Shown in pieces: positions 44,415 through 55,675 of a stretch of DNA of 64,000 bases. Source of the DNA: Microcebus murinus (taxonomy: Eukaryota > Chordata > Mammalia > Primates > Cheirogaleidae); contig NC_134104.1 of NCBI RefSeq assembly GCF_040939455.1, forward strand, positions 144,248,501 to 144,312,500, in the 5' to 3' direction. Below the pieces are notes generated by a model, which was not told the origin of the DNA, did no database searches, and worked only from the letters and a program-made list of their open reading frames with translations. The translations under genes and the position numbers were made by a program. Numbering within the stretch: position 1 is the stretch's first letter; each line of letters opens with the position of its first letter.

Positions 44415-44692
44415 ATCTAGTGGATAAATAAAAAGTATACCTTTCATTATGTTGCTTAAGTTTTTTAATGAAAGTTGCAAGTAAAATATCAGCTATACAA
44501 TACTTTGTTTACTTAGGATAGGGAGGTGTTACAGATTGCTTATAGTTTACTTTCCCCTTGATTTGGGGAGATTTGAGAAACATTTAAGTACAATCTGTTT
44601 AATACTATGAACTTCGTACACACATATAACCTATGTATTATATTAAGTCTTAAAACTAACCCAATAAGCTTTTTTTCTTCCTGGCTTTGTAG

Positions 44693-44722
44693 TTTACTTC
44701 ACCTCGCAGTGGTATCTTCTGA
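44693..44722 (+). CDS. GOLGA4: GOLGA4 30-nt alternative terminal coding exon W13 (FTSPRSGIF)
   Basis: Acceptor GGCTTTGTAG followed by nine codons, FTSPRSGIF, and TGA. This is the C-terminus of the main human isoform as I know it. The base after the stop starts GTAAAC, so the stop codon is immediately followed by a plausible 5' splice site. The exon can then be exactly 30 nt and splice to the 3' UTR exon at 48450. With the stop at the exon edge, nonsense-mediated decay is not expected. Skipping the exon gives the other C-terminus. Confidence 0.9.
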   Translation, partial: FTSPRSGIF

Positions 44723-45777
44723 GTAAACCATCAATCTGTGCTTAGTTAGCATGTGGTGAGTGAAGAATAATATGTCTTGTGTCTTTTGTGCAAAAATCAA
44801 ATGTATTGCATGATACTAACCATTTTGCTGGAATTCTTTTGCTCTTGTTTAATGAACATGATTGTGCTAATGGTTAATATAAATATTTTCTGTTAATTCT
44901 GTTCTATAGATTAATAATATGTTGATTAATAATCACCACCACATAAGAGTTATATAATTTTAAGAAATTTTATTTCTTTAAATAGTAGTTGAAAGTTTCA
45001 AAGTTGCTCCTTGAAATTTTATTACAGAATCCAAAAAAGTGCCTAAGTTTATGTATCTTATGTTCCTTTTCATTTTTAATTTTCCAAGAATGGTCTTTGA
45101 AATTAATAATTATTGTGACAAATGAAAAATCATTTTCTAGATAAAAATAATGTGATATATTTCACAAATCCAGAATTAAAAAATACTATAAAGCCTAACT
45201 AGAGTCAAAGCTAGTCTGAAATAATGAATACTAGTAAGGTGATTTAAGGTTTATTATTTCTTGGGATCATAACAGTTTAACACAGGATAACATATTTGTC
45301 CTGGAGAGGCCCTTAGGTAGCCTGCTTTCATTGAATGTGGTTAATATTCTATTATAGTGAAATGAAGGCATCCAAAATATTTCTGCCCAGTTGATTGTCT
45401 TTACCTTTAAACCCTGTCCCCTATATGTTATTGATGCTATTAGGTTGATTTAGCGCCACCTAAAAAGTTAGGGTATATCTTTACCTCAGACTTTGTCAGA
45501 ATTTTCACAAATAAGGTGTAACACAATTAATAGGGCTTAATTATAACTAAAATAAAGATTCCCTGTGATTGTTAATTCAGCCAGTATTCAGCTAATAGTA
45601 TCAAGGTTTAAAATGCCAAGATGTATTTCTTTTATTAAGCTTTTAGCTTCAGAAATCCTTTGTGTATACATTTAAGTTTCCTTCTGATTTTCATATATAT
45701 CATTTAATTTGTTACTTTTATAAAGGTGAAAATTTTTTTAAATGTAAATTTCATATCTAACCCAATAAATCTTAATA
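44723..45777. other. GOLGA4: Intron W13-W14, first part
   Basis: Begins with the candidate donor GTAAAC directly after the W13 stop. AT-rich, with no repeat family recognised. Confidence 0.5.
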
Positions 45778-46905
45778 TTAGGTCATTAAATATGAAATGT
45801 CCAATTTCAAATCAAAAGTATAGTTTATTATATCTCAAGAAGCAGGACAATTAAAGTATGCGCCTAAACTGTCAACACAGTTTTGCCATCTTATGGTAGC
45901 TCGTTTATGCCAGCCGCAGGAATCCTGGAGAGCGAATGGTGATGAAATAACCAAAGGCGTTTTCCTTGGCTTGTTGAGAATAGAATGTTTTTCCTTGAAA
46001 GAAGTGATCTAAAGCCTGAAAGAAGTGGTAAGGTCTGGTGAATATGGTGGAACACAGAGAGTTTCCAAGTCCAGCTTCTGTAGTTTTAGCAGCATTGTTT
46101 GTGCGACATATGGTCAAACATTGTCTTGCAAGAGGATTGGCCTGTCTCTAGTGACCAACCTTGGCTGCTTACTCGCAAGCATCTTCATCATTTTGTCTAC
46201 TTGGTTGCAGTTGACATCCACTGTAATAAACTGACCAGTTTTCATGAAGCTGTAGTGGATAATACCAGCGCTGGACCACCAGACACCATTAGCTTTTTTG
46301 GGTGAATATTCAGTTTTCAGACTGTGTGTCAGCACTTCATCTTTATCCAACCATTGTGTTTAACTCATGCAAAACCCATCTATCCAGCTTCTTTACCTTG
46401 CCCATTTGTTCCAAATGGTCCAATATTGTTGGAATAGTAGTATCAGACCTTGCTGCTAATTCACACGTAGGTTGAGATGGGTTCATTTCCCCTATAGCTT
46501 TCAGCTCATCATTATCCACCTTGGTGTCAGGTCACCCACGTAGCTCATTTTCAAAATGAAAATCACTGGAGCAGAACTTCTCAAACTGTTAATGTACTGT
46601 GTGTTCGTTAGCCACATCCTTCCCAAACACTTCGTTGATATTTTGAGCTGTCTCCACTGCGTTGGTTCTACGATGGAACTCATATTCGAGAATAACACAA
46701 ATGTTTGACTTACCTATGGTTTCACAAAAATTGCTGTTAAAAAAATTTGAAAGATAATCACAAGCCAAAATGTGTGTTTGAAAGACTTGAGGATGTACCT
46801 TCACAATACACATGAAACAAGAAGTATCAAAGTGAAATGTCAGAGATAATCAACTATCAAATTTAGGACTTAAGGAAATTGGACATTTCATACTTAATAA
46901 CCTAA
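45778..46905 (-). mobile_element. Mariner-type transposon with different ends, broken transposase
   Basis: 1,128 bp between TA sites (45776-45777 and 46906-46907). Terminal inverted repeats of 31 bp differ at only two positions; they begin TTAGGTCATTAAATATGAAA (left) and TTAGGTTATTAAGTATGAAA (right, complemented). Minus-strand frames carry mariner motifs in order: NAVETAQNINEVFGKDVANE (N-terminal helix-turn-helix), VWWSSAGIIHYSF (near the second catalytic Asp) and FFQALDHFFQGKTFYSQQAK (C-terminal). They are split by stops and frameshifts. It belongs to Tc1/mariner but is not Hsmar1; I cannot name the family. Confidence 0.9.
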
Positions 46906-46907
46906 TA

Positions 46908-48449
46908 GTTTCCTTTTTAAAATAATATTATAAATACATCATTGTACTTGCTATTATTTACTACAGTTAAATACTGTCATTTATCACTAGAAATGTATAC
47001 TGTGTAGCCTTTCTATTGATTGATTAATCAATAGATTAATCGATTGATTAATTGCTTGATCTGTTGATTAATTGATGATTGATTAATTGATTAGTTGATT
47101 GTCTACTCAACTTTTGGTTTGAAACATTTCAGACATAAGATTTGCAAAACTAGTGTAATGAACACCCATACTTCCTTCACTTAGATTTACCAATTATTGA
47201 CGTTTTGCCAAATGTTTTTTCTCTTTCTCCATATATCTTTCCCCCTTTGTAACATTTAATAGTTACCTGTAAACATTGTGCTTGCAAGTATTTGACAATT
47301 GTAGACATAAACTAAATACTTTAGCATATATCTTTAAGAACACTATATAATTATTGTATGTAGGAAAATGCCCTATATACAATATAGTTATCTCAGAAAG
47401 TTTAATTTTAATAATCCTATTATCTAGTATATAATAAATATTCAATTTTTCCAGTTTTCCAAATGTCTTCCATAATTTTTTAAAATCCAGAATTCATTTA
47501 AAGATTGCACATTACACGTAGCAGTCATGTTTTTCTAGTCTCTTTTAAACTGGAAAAATTCTCCCATCCTTTTTTGTCTTTTATGACATTGCCATTGTAT
47601 AGCATTGTTGAATCGTTCTTGAACTTTGTTTCCCATAACAGCTCAAGCTGAAGTTTCAAAATAACCAACAAAAAAAGATCTTTGTTAGAACTGAAGATCT
47701 TTGTTATATCATTTTTAGATTCCTAGGACATAAAATGATTGTTGAACTGGTTTTATAAATAATATACTATTAGGAGTACATCAGGAGTAGTGGACCGTAT
47801 TGTTCATTTACAAATTGAGAAGACTTTAAAACTTCCTCTTTCCAGTAAATATGTATGGAAAGTTTATCTCTTTTACTTAATCTTATTTGGTAATTTATTT
47901 GTATGGCATTTTAAACTCATATTTGATCTATTAGCTTTTACCATTTAAAGATACATTATTAGGAAGATTTTGGCTTTGTTTCTCAGCATTTTTAATTTTT
48001 TAAGTTAAGTTTGTTGTCATTTGCTGTTATACATATCATGCTGGGAGAATTGCAATATGTAGAACAATCAAAACATTGGGAAAGAGAGAAGAGCTCTTTC
48101 TCCTCATTAGATCTAATATGAGAGCTGCATCTTTGTGAGATTCAGCTAAGTCAGCATGTTTACTCTCAGGTTTCTTTATGACCTGGTACCATTCAATACA
48201 CGATGAAAGGTTGCAGTTCCAAATTTCATTTACAAACACTGTTTTCCAGAATTGCTAACTATAGGTTGGTTTGAATCATTCCAAGAACATCAATTTGTTT
48301 TAAGATTTAATATTTAGATTGTTTCTACTTCTTTACTGTAATTCCCAGACCATAGAGTATAATTTTAACTTGAAAAAACAAATCTCCCCAAAAGCTGACT
48401 TTAAAAGGTTTTTTTCTTGCTGTCTCCTCTTTTCCTTTTTCTTTTCCAG
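46908..48449. other. GOLGA4: Intron W13-W14, last part
   Basis: A (GATT)n-like tract lies at about 47018-47102. About 47103-47620 resembles an antisense old L1 3' end (ACACCCATACTTCCTTCACT, TCTAGTCTCTTTTAAACTGG). From 47620 to the acceptor at 48449 it looks unique. Confidence 0.5.
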
Positions 48450-49145
48450 TCGTGGCTCAGATCTTCATCTTGAAGAAATGGAGAGAGTGACGATGGGTGA
48501 CTGCTGCTTGGAAGACTGTCCACATTGCTACTCTTTGAGAATGAAGCTGTTGTTCAGGGTCGCTCATGTAGCCAAAAGACCAAGAAAAATCTGGCCCATA
48601 GATTTATCGCAGGCTGCCTTTAAAATAGATTTTATCAGTGGAGAAATGGTGATAGTTTTTTCTTTTTTCTTCAGTTTTCTGTTGGGAAGAGTTTTATGTT
48701 TAAAAGATATTTTGAATAACTTAACCTGATTTATGGGCTTACTTAATGTTCCTTTCTTCTTTTTATCCCTCTTTTTAAAGAACTGCTTGCCTTTCCTATT
48801 TATTTTTAGGGTGATTTTTTTTAAAAGACTTGTGCAATACATTTTGAGGTGAAATTTAGTGGATTTTTCTGATAAATTATAGCATTTAATTGACTATTTT
48901 ATTCAGATTGATTTGTTGACTATTTGCTAAAGACTATTTGCTAGTTCTTTAAGCTATGACATATGATAAATCCCAAATGGCAGTACCTCATTGTTTACTT
49001 AGCTTTTGTACTTATATTTTTCAGAGGAAAAAATACTACTGTAAATTGTAAATAGTCAATACATAACTGTATTGTATGCAAATCTGTGACTGTTGGCAAT
49101 GTCATCTCGGAGGAACAGATAAATAAAGTTTATTTACTATATAAT
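48450..49145 (+). CDS. GOLGA4: GOLGA4 last exon W14: alternative end SWLRSSS plus 3' UTR
   Basis: A strong acceptor (TTTTCTTTTCCAG, with a long pyrimidine tract) is followed by TCG TGG CTC AGA TCT TCA TCT TGA. Joined directly to W12 this gives the C-terminus SWLRSSS, with the stop at 48471-48473. Joined after W13 the whole exon is 3' UTR. The UTR is about 670 nt and AT-rich, and ends after AATAAA at 49122. The cleavage point near 49145 is inferred from the signal and the T/GT-rich sequence that follows. Confidence 0.88.
49122..49127 (+). terminator. GOLGA4: GOLGA4 polyadenylation signal
   Basis: Canonical AATAAA, followed within about 40 nt by a T-rich then TGTTTATTGTGTTTC element of the kind bound by the cleavage machinery. 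It is the first canonical signal after both alternative stop codons in the last exon. Confidence 0.85.
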
Positions 49146-49439
49146 ATTTGTTTATTGTGTTTCTTCATAAATTGAAATGTATTTAAAAATGTTTAAAAAT
49201 CCATGTTCTATTTGGACAAATATAGTGAGGAACTATTTGTCAAGATAGCTAAATGCTGAGCATTTAGAAAGATTTTTTTTGTGTGCAAAACTAGTATGAC
49301 CAAGTTAGAAAAGAGTATGGAAATAAGAAATACTGTATGGTGTCTGTTTTAGGATTCTACCAACTGGGAAATGCCTGTTCTCTCTGGAGTAGACCATACT
49401 TTGATTGTTTTTAAACTTAGAAACTTTTTAGGAGAAGAA
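49146..49439. other. Immediate 3' flank of GOLGA4
   Basis: T- and GT-rich just after the cleavage site, then AT-rich with nothing recognised, up to an abrupt rise in GC at about 49440. Confidence 0.6.
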
Positions 49440-51420
49440 TAAATGTTGCAGGCAGCTCGAGCCATGGGAGGTCTCCCTTCTCCACTGCAGACCTCTGGGC
49501 TGGTTGGGGAGCTGCTCAGAGTCTGTGCAGAGACATTGCACTGGACAGCAGGCACAGCAGAGGTCTGGTGGCTGCCAGTCCTGGGTTTCTGCAACCGATG
49601 CCATCCTGAGTGCTCTGGTGCACAGCGCCAGGTCTGCTTGGGACTCGGCAGTAACCTTCACCTCACTCCCGCCAGGCTGGTGGCGAGGGAGGGGGAGCAG
49701 ACAGAACTGACACTCCCCCAGGTTGTGCCCTGTGACTGGGGTCAAGTGCATCTCCCACCCTGAGTGGGATCTAAGCAGAGGAGGGGCCTCAGATGCCACA
49801 GGCACCACCTGGGAAGCCTTGGGCAACTGCCTCAGTGGGTCCTGTTGAGGGGAACCTTGGCTGACCAGCAGCTCCAGCCCACCTATGCGTCCTTACCAGC
49901 CCTTGTTTTCCGCCGACTTGCCATCTTGCCTAGAGAACAAAGTTTCCCTCCTTTTACCTCTCTGGCAAGGCAGCCACCTCTCAGTAGATCTATTCCCACT
50001 CTCTGTGCCCTCGTCCTGCAGGGATCCTTGAGGAGCAGTGTCAGGCTAAACTCTGGTGTTTGCTACGGGTTCCCTGGAGTGGCCAGGACTTATGTGGGGC
50101 AGACCTGGAGGGAAGCTCAGGACTATGGAGGGAGCCCCTCCATAGTTCTGTGTCTGTTGGAGAAGACTCAGGATATTCCAAGCCTACAACCCAGTATTGC
50201 CATCAGGTTCTCTTTCTGTTCTGGAAATGATCGCTTTGCTGCATTACCTGGGACAGTCCGGGCTCATACAGCTCTGCCCAATGTCTGTGAGGCAACCAGC
50301 TGCCCAGGAATCCTACTGCCAGTATTCAGTGAGAAGGGACATCTCATCTGAAGCCAGATCTGAAGCCCTAGCCCCGCTGTCTAACCTTCTTGGCTCTTTC
50401 CTTTTAACTCGACTCTGCTCAGTCTCACACTTGCCCTTCTGCCCTGACCCTTGATTATATTCTCTCAGAGTTAACCCTAGTTCTGGTCTCCAGGGCTCCT
50501 TAACTGTCCTTCACACCCCTCTGTGGGCAAAGCCTGATCCCAGCTGTTCTGGGCAATCATCCTGTGGGATCTGAACCTGTCCCCGATCCTGCCCCACCAT
50601 AGGCTCATGTGGCTTATGGGGAGGGGATAGAACTTGTTCTCAGGGCCTGGCCTGTGTGCTCGAGGTCTGAAATGAACCTAAGTCACATGGAACTGTCCAC
50701 TCCAGCCATGGCTGAATCAGAGGTGAGGCTAAGAGGATGTGCGTGGAGCATCAGGCATGTCTGCTGCAGGCTTCCAGACCCCCGTGAGCTGGAGAGCTAG
50801 ACCTGAACTTCTTCCATAAACCCAAAACCACTGCACACTGTCCAACCACTAAACTAGAAGTAGAAGAACTCCATTCTCTGGCCTGGGAATGCAAAAGCTG
50901 GACTTTGCCCAGGTCAGTGGATAGAAGAACTGCCTGTGAGAGACTCGAGGCTGAACCTGTGCGGTGTGAGTGTGGGAAGTTCAAGTTCACACCATTTGAG
51001 TGTTGCAGGAACACGGTCATGCAGGAAACCCCAAGCAAGGAACCCACAGAATCCCAGCATAAGCAAACGAGCAGTTGTCCTATGGAGATGTTGCATATCC
51101 CAGGGCGTTGAAACTCCCGTGGAGAATCACTCGCTAAAGATGAGCTAGCAGGAAAGATTCCAGGCCACGAGAGGAAACAAATCGAAACAAATCTGTGAGC
51201 CACACAAATAGAATTTCACCTCCAAGAAAGAAAGCTGATAAAATAATCTGGAAGAAGCTTTAATCGGGTGCACAGAGGAAGGCACAGGTGTTATGGGAGC
51301 CAAGAGGAGGCACCTGGAGAGGATGCCACCTGACCTGAGTCCTAGGAAAGAGCTGGAGGGAGCCCTGAAGTTGGGGAAGGCGACCAAGGCAGAAGGACCA
51401 GCAGAAGCACAGAGGTAAGA
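49440..51420. other. GC-rich block of unknown identity
   Basis: About 2 kb, much richer in G and C than the flanks and free of recognisable Alu or L1 coding sequence. Open frames up to 195 codons (49764-50351, +) occur, but they resemble no protein and overlap frames on both strands, as expected in GC-rich DNA. A 142-bp part (50651-50792) recurs inside an L1 at 54679-54820. It could be an L1 5' UTR of a lineage-specific family, an old LTR-type repeat or unique sequence; I cannot decide. Confidence 0.45.
50651..50792 (+). repeat. 142-bp direct repeat, copy A
   Basis: Matches 54679-54820 at 140 of 142 positions with no gaps, in the same orientation, 4,028 bp apart. The two differences are C here versus T in copy B, one of them at a CpG. 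Confidence 0.95.
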
Positions 51421-51576
51421 AACGGCCACGTGTGTGTGTGTGTGTGAACGTGACCCCACAGCAAGGGAGAGCCGCCGGCATAGACGGTGTGAGGCAGGCG
51501 TGGGACATGAGGCTCAAGGCAGAGAGGGGCCAGATGATAAAGGCCACATATTCCTGGCAATTGTTTAATTTTAGAC

Positions 51577-51690
51577 ACTGTATAGTGCTCTGTTGCCCGG
51601 GTTGGTCTCAAACTCCTGGGCTCAAGCAATCCTTCTGCCTCAGCCTCCCAAGTAGCTGGGACTATATAGGTGTTTGTCACCACACCCCGG
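51577..51690 (-). repeat. Alu fragment, antisense
   Basis: About 115 bp of a reverse Alu arm (CTCTGTTGCCCGGGTTGGTC to the AAGTAGCTGGGACTA region). Truncated at both ends. Confidence 0.75.
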
Positions 51691-53392
51691 GTTGATTTCT
51701 TAGACTTCATCCTAGACTGTAATAAAAGACAACATCAAGATAGTCTGGGATGTTTTTCAACTCCAGGTATCTCCTTCCTTGAAAGTTCAAGGCCAGTTTT
51801 ACAGCTAGAATCTTGGCAGTGTGAGCTTTGAAAAATGAAATGCATGTGGGGTGTTCATTGCTCAGGCTGAATGTACTTGCATGAAGTAATCTGGGCCTCC
51901 CAGAGGAAGAGAATAGAAGGAGCTGTCTGAAGTCAGGTTTGTTTGTTGGAGCTGTGTGCACCCCATTGCTCGCTGTCTGGGCTTAGGAGTAGGGGTTATG
52001 GCCAGCTGGCCTTTGCCACCAAGCCCCACAGTCTAAACAGCTTCACTAGCAAGGATTTGGATGGAGACCCCAGACTCCTTGGCCCACTGCTCAGTGCTTA
52101 CTGAACTGATCCACAAACAGGTCCCACTCACGGGATGGGAAGTCTGTTTTACGTCCAGCTGAAGGTGTGAATGACTGCGGTCGAGCCAACTGGATGATTG
52201 GAGAATGATCTAAAGGGAGGGAGGGTATTATCTGTGCCTCTCAAGAGTGTATCAGCTCTCCCTCTCTCCCTCTGCCAGGTTTTGGATTGTGGAATAATTG
52301 CCAAGAAGCAGCTGCCAAAAAACCCAGCCTCACTTCCACCTGCTGATTCTCCAGCATCTCACAAAGGGTTGGTTCAGGAGTGTACCCCCCCTGTGGGCTC
52401 AGCACAGGGAGGGTGAATATCTGAAATGGAGCTTTTGCTGGTGGTGTGTGATGTATACAAAGGCCAGGCACGGCAGGATACGGGGACTGGTTTGAAGCCC
52501 ACGCAGTCCATCAGGTCTCCCAGAATGCCTGGCGGGGGGCAGCAGGCCCCGTCCTGTACCTGCAGCAGACATAACCAGCAACCCTGTCTCTGTTATCTGT
52601 TGCCACAATGGGCTCTGCATACCACACCACCCAGAGTTCAGTGGCTTAAAACAAGCACCTCTTTAACGCAAGAGAGTCTTTGGGTCAGTGATTTGGGCAG
52701 GACAATTCTGGTTTGGGCTGTGCTCCCTCGCGTGATCTGGGGAGTGTGGGCTGTCAGCTCACCTGTCAGGGGCTCAGCCGATTGAGGACAGTCCCTGCTG
52801 GTGCACCTTGACTGTCTTCCCTTCAGAGGACGGCCAGCCACATTCTCACAGCAAAGTTGGAGGTGCAAGAGGAGAAATGGCAACCTGCAAGCACTTTCTG
52901 AAGCCTCTGCTATGTCACAACCTTGGCCAAACTCGGAATTAATGAGTGGAGAAGTTCACATTATCTCTTGACGGGAGAAGTCCAAAAGTCGCGTCATGCG
53001 AGGTGTGAATAGAGTGAGGGGTGAAGATTGGGGGCACTTAAAAGCAATGAGTAATCTAGCAGAAAACTTGGTTCCTTAAAAAAAATAAATAAATAAAATA
53101 AAAGCAATGAGTAACCAAAACACTTCAACTCAGCTCTCCACAGCTGCTACCAATCATTGAAGTTCAGACACGACGTGAAAGCTGTTTACTATCACAACTA
53201 CAAATATGCAGTTTTCAAGCTAGATCTAGTGGAGCCCTTCGGTTCCAAGGGGGTGCTTCAGGAAACTTGGGGTGTAGGTGGGGAGGGGTGGGGAGAGGAG
53301 GAGGATGGCAAAACAGCAGGGCTCTGGACCTTCCTTACTTAGAGCTGCTCCACTTTTATTTGTTTTATGTATTAGAATTCTACATAAGATTT
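51691..53392. other. 3' flank with an LTR-like remnant
   Basis: No supported gene. About 52590-52990 (TTATCTGTTGCCACAATGGG … GAGTTCAGTGGCTTAAAACA) has the motifs of an old mammalian LTR-type repeat, with no coding part. 53260-53330 is G-rich. Open frames here are short and unlike any protein I know. Confidence 0.35.
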
Positions 53393-53569
53393 AATAGGGT
53401 ATTGGGCAGGTGGGAGGGGGGGCGGGTATATACATACATAATGAGTGAGATGTGCACCATCTGGGGGATGGTCATGCTGGAGACTCAGACTTGTGGGGGG
53501 AGGGGGGAATTGGCATTTATTGAAACCTTAAAATCTGTACCCCCATAACATGCCGAAATAAAAAAAAAA
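53393..53569 (+). mobile_element. Truncated L1 tail, strepsirrhine type
   Basis: About 177 bp of L1 3' UTR (GTATATACATACATAATGAG; ATGGTCATGCTGGAGACTCA) ending in poly(A). A perfect 19-bp duplication AGAATTCTACATAAGATTT flanks it at 53374-53392 and 53570-53588, so it is one recent 5'-truncated insertion. Confidence 0.85.
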
Positions 53570-54442
53570 AGAATTCTACATAAGATTTCATTTGAAAAAA
53601 GATATTGCCATCAGAAAAAAAAAGAAAAAAACTTTAAAAAATGTTCTCTCCTTGGATGTATTCAGATCCACAGGAGAAGAGGCATGAGTAGTGCAGATAT
53701 CACCGGTCCTTGTGGAAGAGCTCCCACTCAGCTGTGTTTCAGACTGTGCAACATACCTCCACTCAATAAAGGCCATGTATAACAAACCCACAGCTAACAT
53801 CACACTATTAATAAATAGGGAGAAGCTGAAAAATCTCTCTCCTAAGAATTAGAACAAGAGAAGGATGCCCACTTTTACCACTCTTATTCAACATAGTACT
53901 GGAAGTCCTAACTAGAGCAGTTAGGCAAGAGAGAGAAATAAAGGGTGTTCGAATTGGAAAGGAGGAAGTCAAATTGTCCCTCTTTGCATATGATATGGCC
54001 TAATATATAGAAAAACCTAAAGCCTTCACCAAAAAACTCTTTCTTAGATTTGATAAGCAAATTCAACAAAGTTACAGGATACAAAATCAATGCACAAAAA
54101 TCAGTAGCATTTCTATACACTAATAACTATCTAGCTGGGAGAAAAATCAAGAACACAATTTCATTCACAATAGCTACAAAAAAAATACCTAGGAATAAAT
54201 CTAATCAAGGACATGAAAGATCTCTACAAGGGAAACTACAAAACACTGATGAAAGAAATTGTAGATAAAACACAAACAAATGGAAAAGCATCCCAAGCTC
54301 CAGGATTGGAAGAATTAATATAATTAAAATGACTATACTTCCCAAAGCAATCTACAGGTTCAACACAATCCCTACCTACATACCAACATCATTTTTCACA
54401 GAATTAGAAAAAACAATCCTAAAATTCATATGGAACCAAAAA

Positions 54443-54507
54443 AGAGCCTTCTAGTCAGGGTGACAGAGCAAGTCTCCATCTCAAAAAAAAAAAAAAAAAA
54501 AAAAAAA
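54443..54507 (+). repeat. Alu 3' tail within L1
   Basis: Only the last 30-odd bases of an Alu (GGGTGACAGAGCAAGTCTCC…) plus an A-run. L1 sequence on the two sides is not contiguous, so the event removed part of ORF2. Confidence 0.7.
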
Positions 54508-54678
54508 CTAGAAGAAGAAAATGCAGGAAAAAATCTTCTAGACATTGATCTAGGCAAAGAATTTATGACTGAGGCCTCAAAAGCACAGACAACAAAAGCA
54601 AAATTACACAAATGGCACTTAATTAAACTAAAAAGCTTCTGCACAGCAAAAGAAATAATAAATAGAGCAAAGAGACCA

Positions 54679-54820
54679 CCTGTGTGCTCGAGGTCTGAAA
54701 TGAACCTAAGTCACATGGAACTGTCCACTCCAGCCATGGCTGAATCAGAGGTGAGGCTAAGAGGATGTGCGTGGAGCATCAGGCATGTCTGTTGCAGGCT
54801 TCCAGACCCCTGTGAGCTGG
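54679..54820 (+). repeat. 142-bp direct repeat, copy B, inserted in L1
   Basis: Same sequence as 50651-50792 with two C-to-T differences. L1 ORF2 runs up to AAAGAGACCACCT and resumes at GAATGGAGAAAATATTTGCA. The only homology at the left junction is CCT. The right junction carries GACCCCTGT twice, 17 bp apart. Confidence 0.93.
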
Positions 54821-55675
54821 GGACCCCTGTTGAATGGAGAAAATATTTGCAAACTATTCATCTGATAGGGGACTAATATCCAGAATATGCAAGGAACTCA
54901 AACAGCTCAACAAATAATCCCGTTAAAAAGTAGATAAAGGACATCAACAGACATTTTCAAAAAGAAGAAATACAAATGACCAACAGGTATGTAAAAAAAT
55001 ACTCAAAATCACTAATCATCAGAGAAATTCAAATCAAGACCACAATGAGACATCATCTTATCCTAGTCAGAATGGCTATTACTAAAAAGACAAAAAATAA
55101 CAGATGTCGGTGAGGATGTGTAGAAAAGGGAACTCTCTTGTACAGTGTAGGTGGGGATGTAAATTAGTACAACATCTGTGGAAAACAGTATGGAGATTAC
55201 TCAATGAACTAAAAATAGAATTACCATTCCATCTAGTAATCTCACTACTAGGTATCTACTCAAAGGAAAAGAAATCAACATATTATAAAGATACCTGCAC
55301 TCATATGTTTATTGCAGCACTATTCCCAGTAGCAAGTATATGGCATGAACCTAAGTATCCATCAATAGATGAATGGATAAAGAAAATGTGGTATATATAT
55401 CCACAACGGAATACTATTCAGCCATAAAATAGAATGAAATTATGTCTTTTGTAGCAACTTGGACGGAACTGGAGGTCATTATCGAAAGTGAAACAAGCCA
55501 GGCACAGAAAGACAAATCTTGCATGTCCTCACTCGTAAGTGGATGCTAAAAACTGTGTCCACATGGAAGTAGAGAGTGAAACGACAGACAACGGAGAGTC
55601 AATGGTGAGGGGATAGGAAGGAGATGGATGATGAGAAATTGGTTAATGGGTACAATGTATGTTAATTGGTGGTAG

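Larger units (their letters stand above)
53745..55675 (+). mobile_element. Rearranged L1, ORF2 and 3' UTR, dead
   Basis: Sense L1: the RT region comes first (the SLFA-DD box reads SLFAYDMA followed by a stop), then KFNKVTGYKINAQKSVAFLY. Later comes the C-terminal part (MFIAALFPVASIWHEPKYPS) and a 3' UTR from about 55430. It is broken by stops, by an Alu tail with poly(A) at about 54443-54507 that replaces part of ORF2, and by a 142-bp foreign segment at 54679-54820. The 5' part is missing; 53600-53745 is not recognisable L1. Confidence 0.87.

Noticed and set aside
49764..50351. 195-codon open frame in the GC-rich block as a new gene
   Set aside because: Several long frames overlap on both strands there, the sequence resembles no protein I know, and there is no splice or codon evidence. 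Long chance frames are expected in GC-rich DNA.
54430..54876. 148-codon frame spanning L1 and the 142-bp segment as a fusion gene
   Set aside because: It starts in L1, crosses an Alu poly(A) and the copied segment by chance; no promoter or splice signal supports expression.
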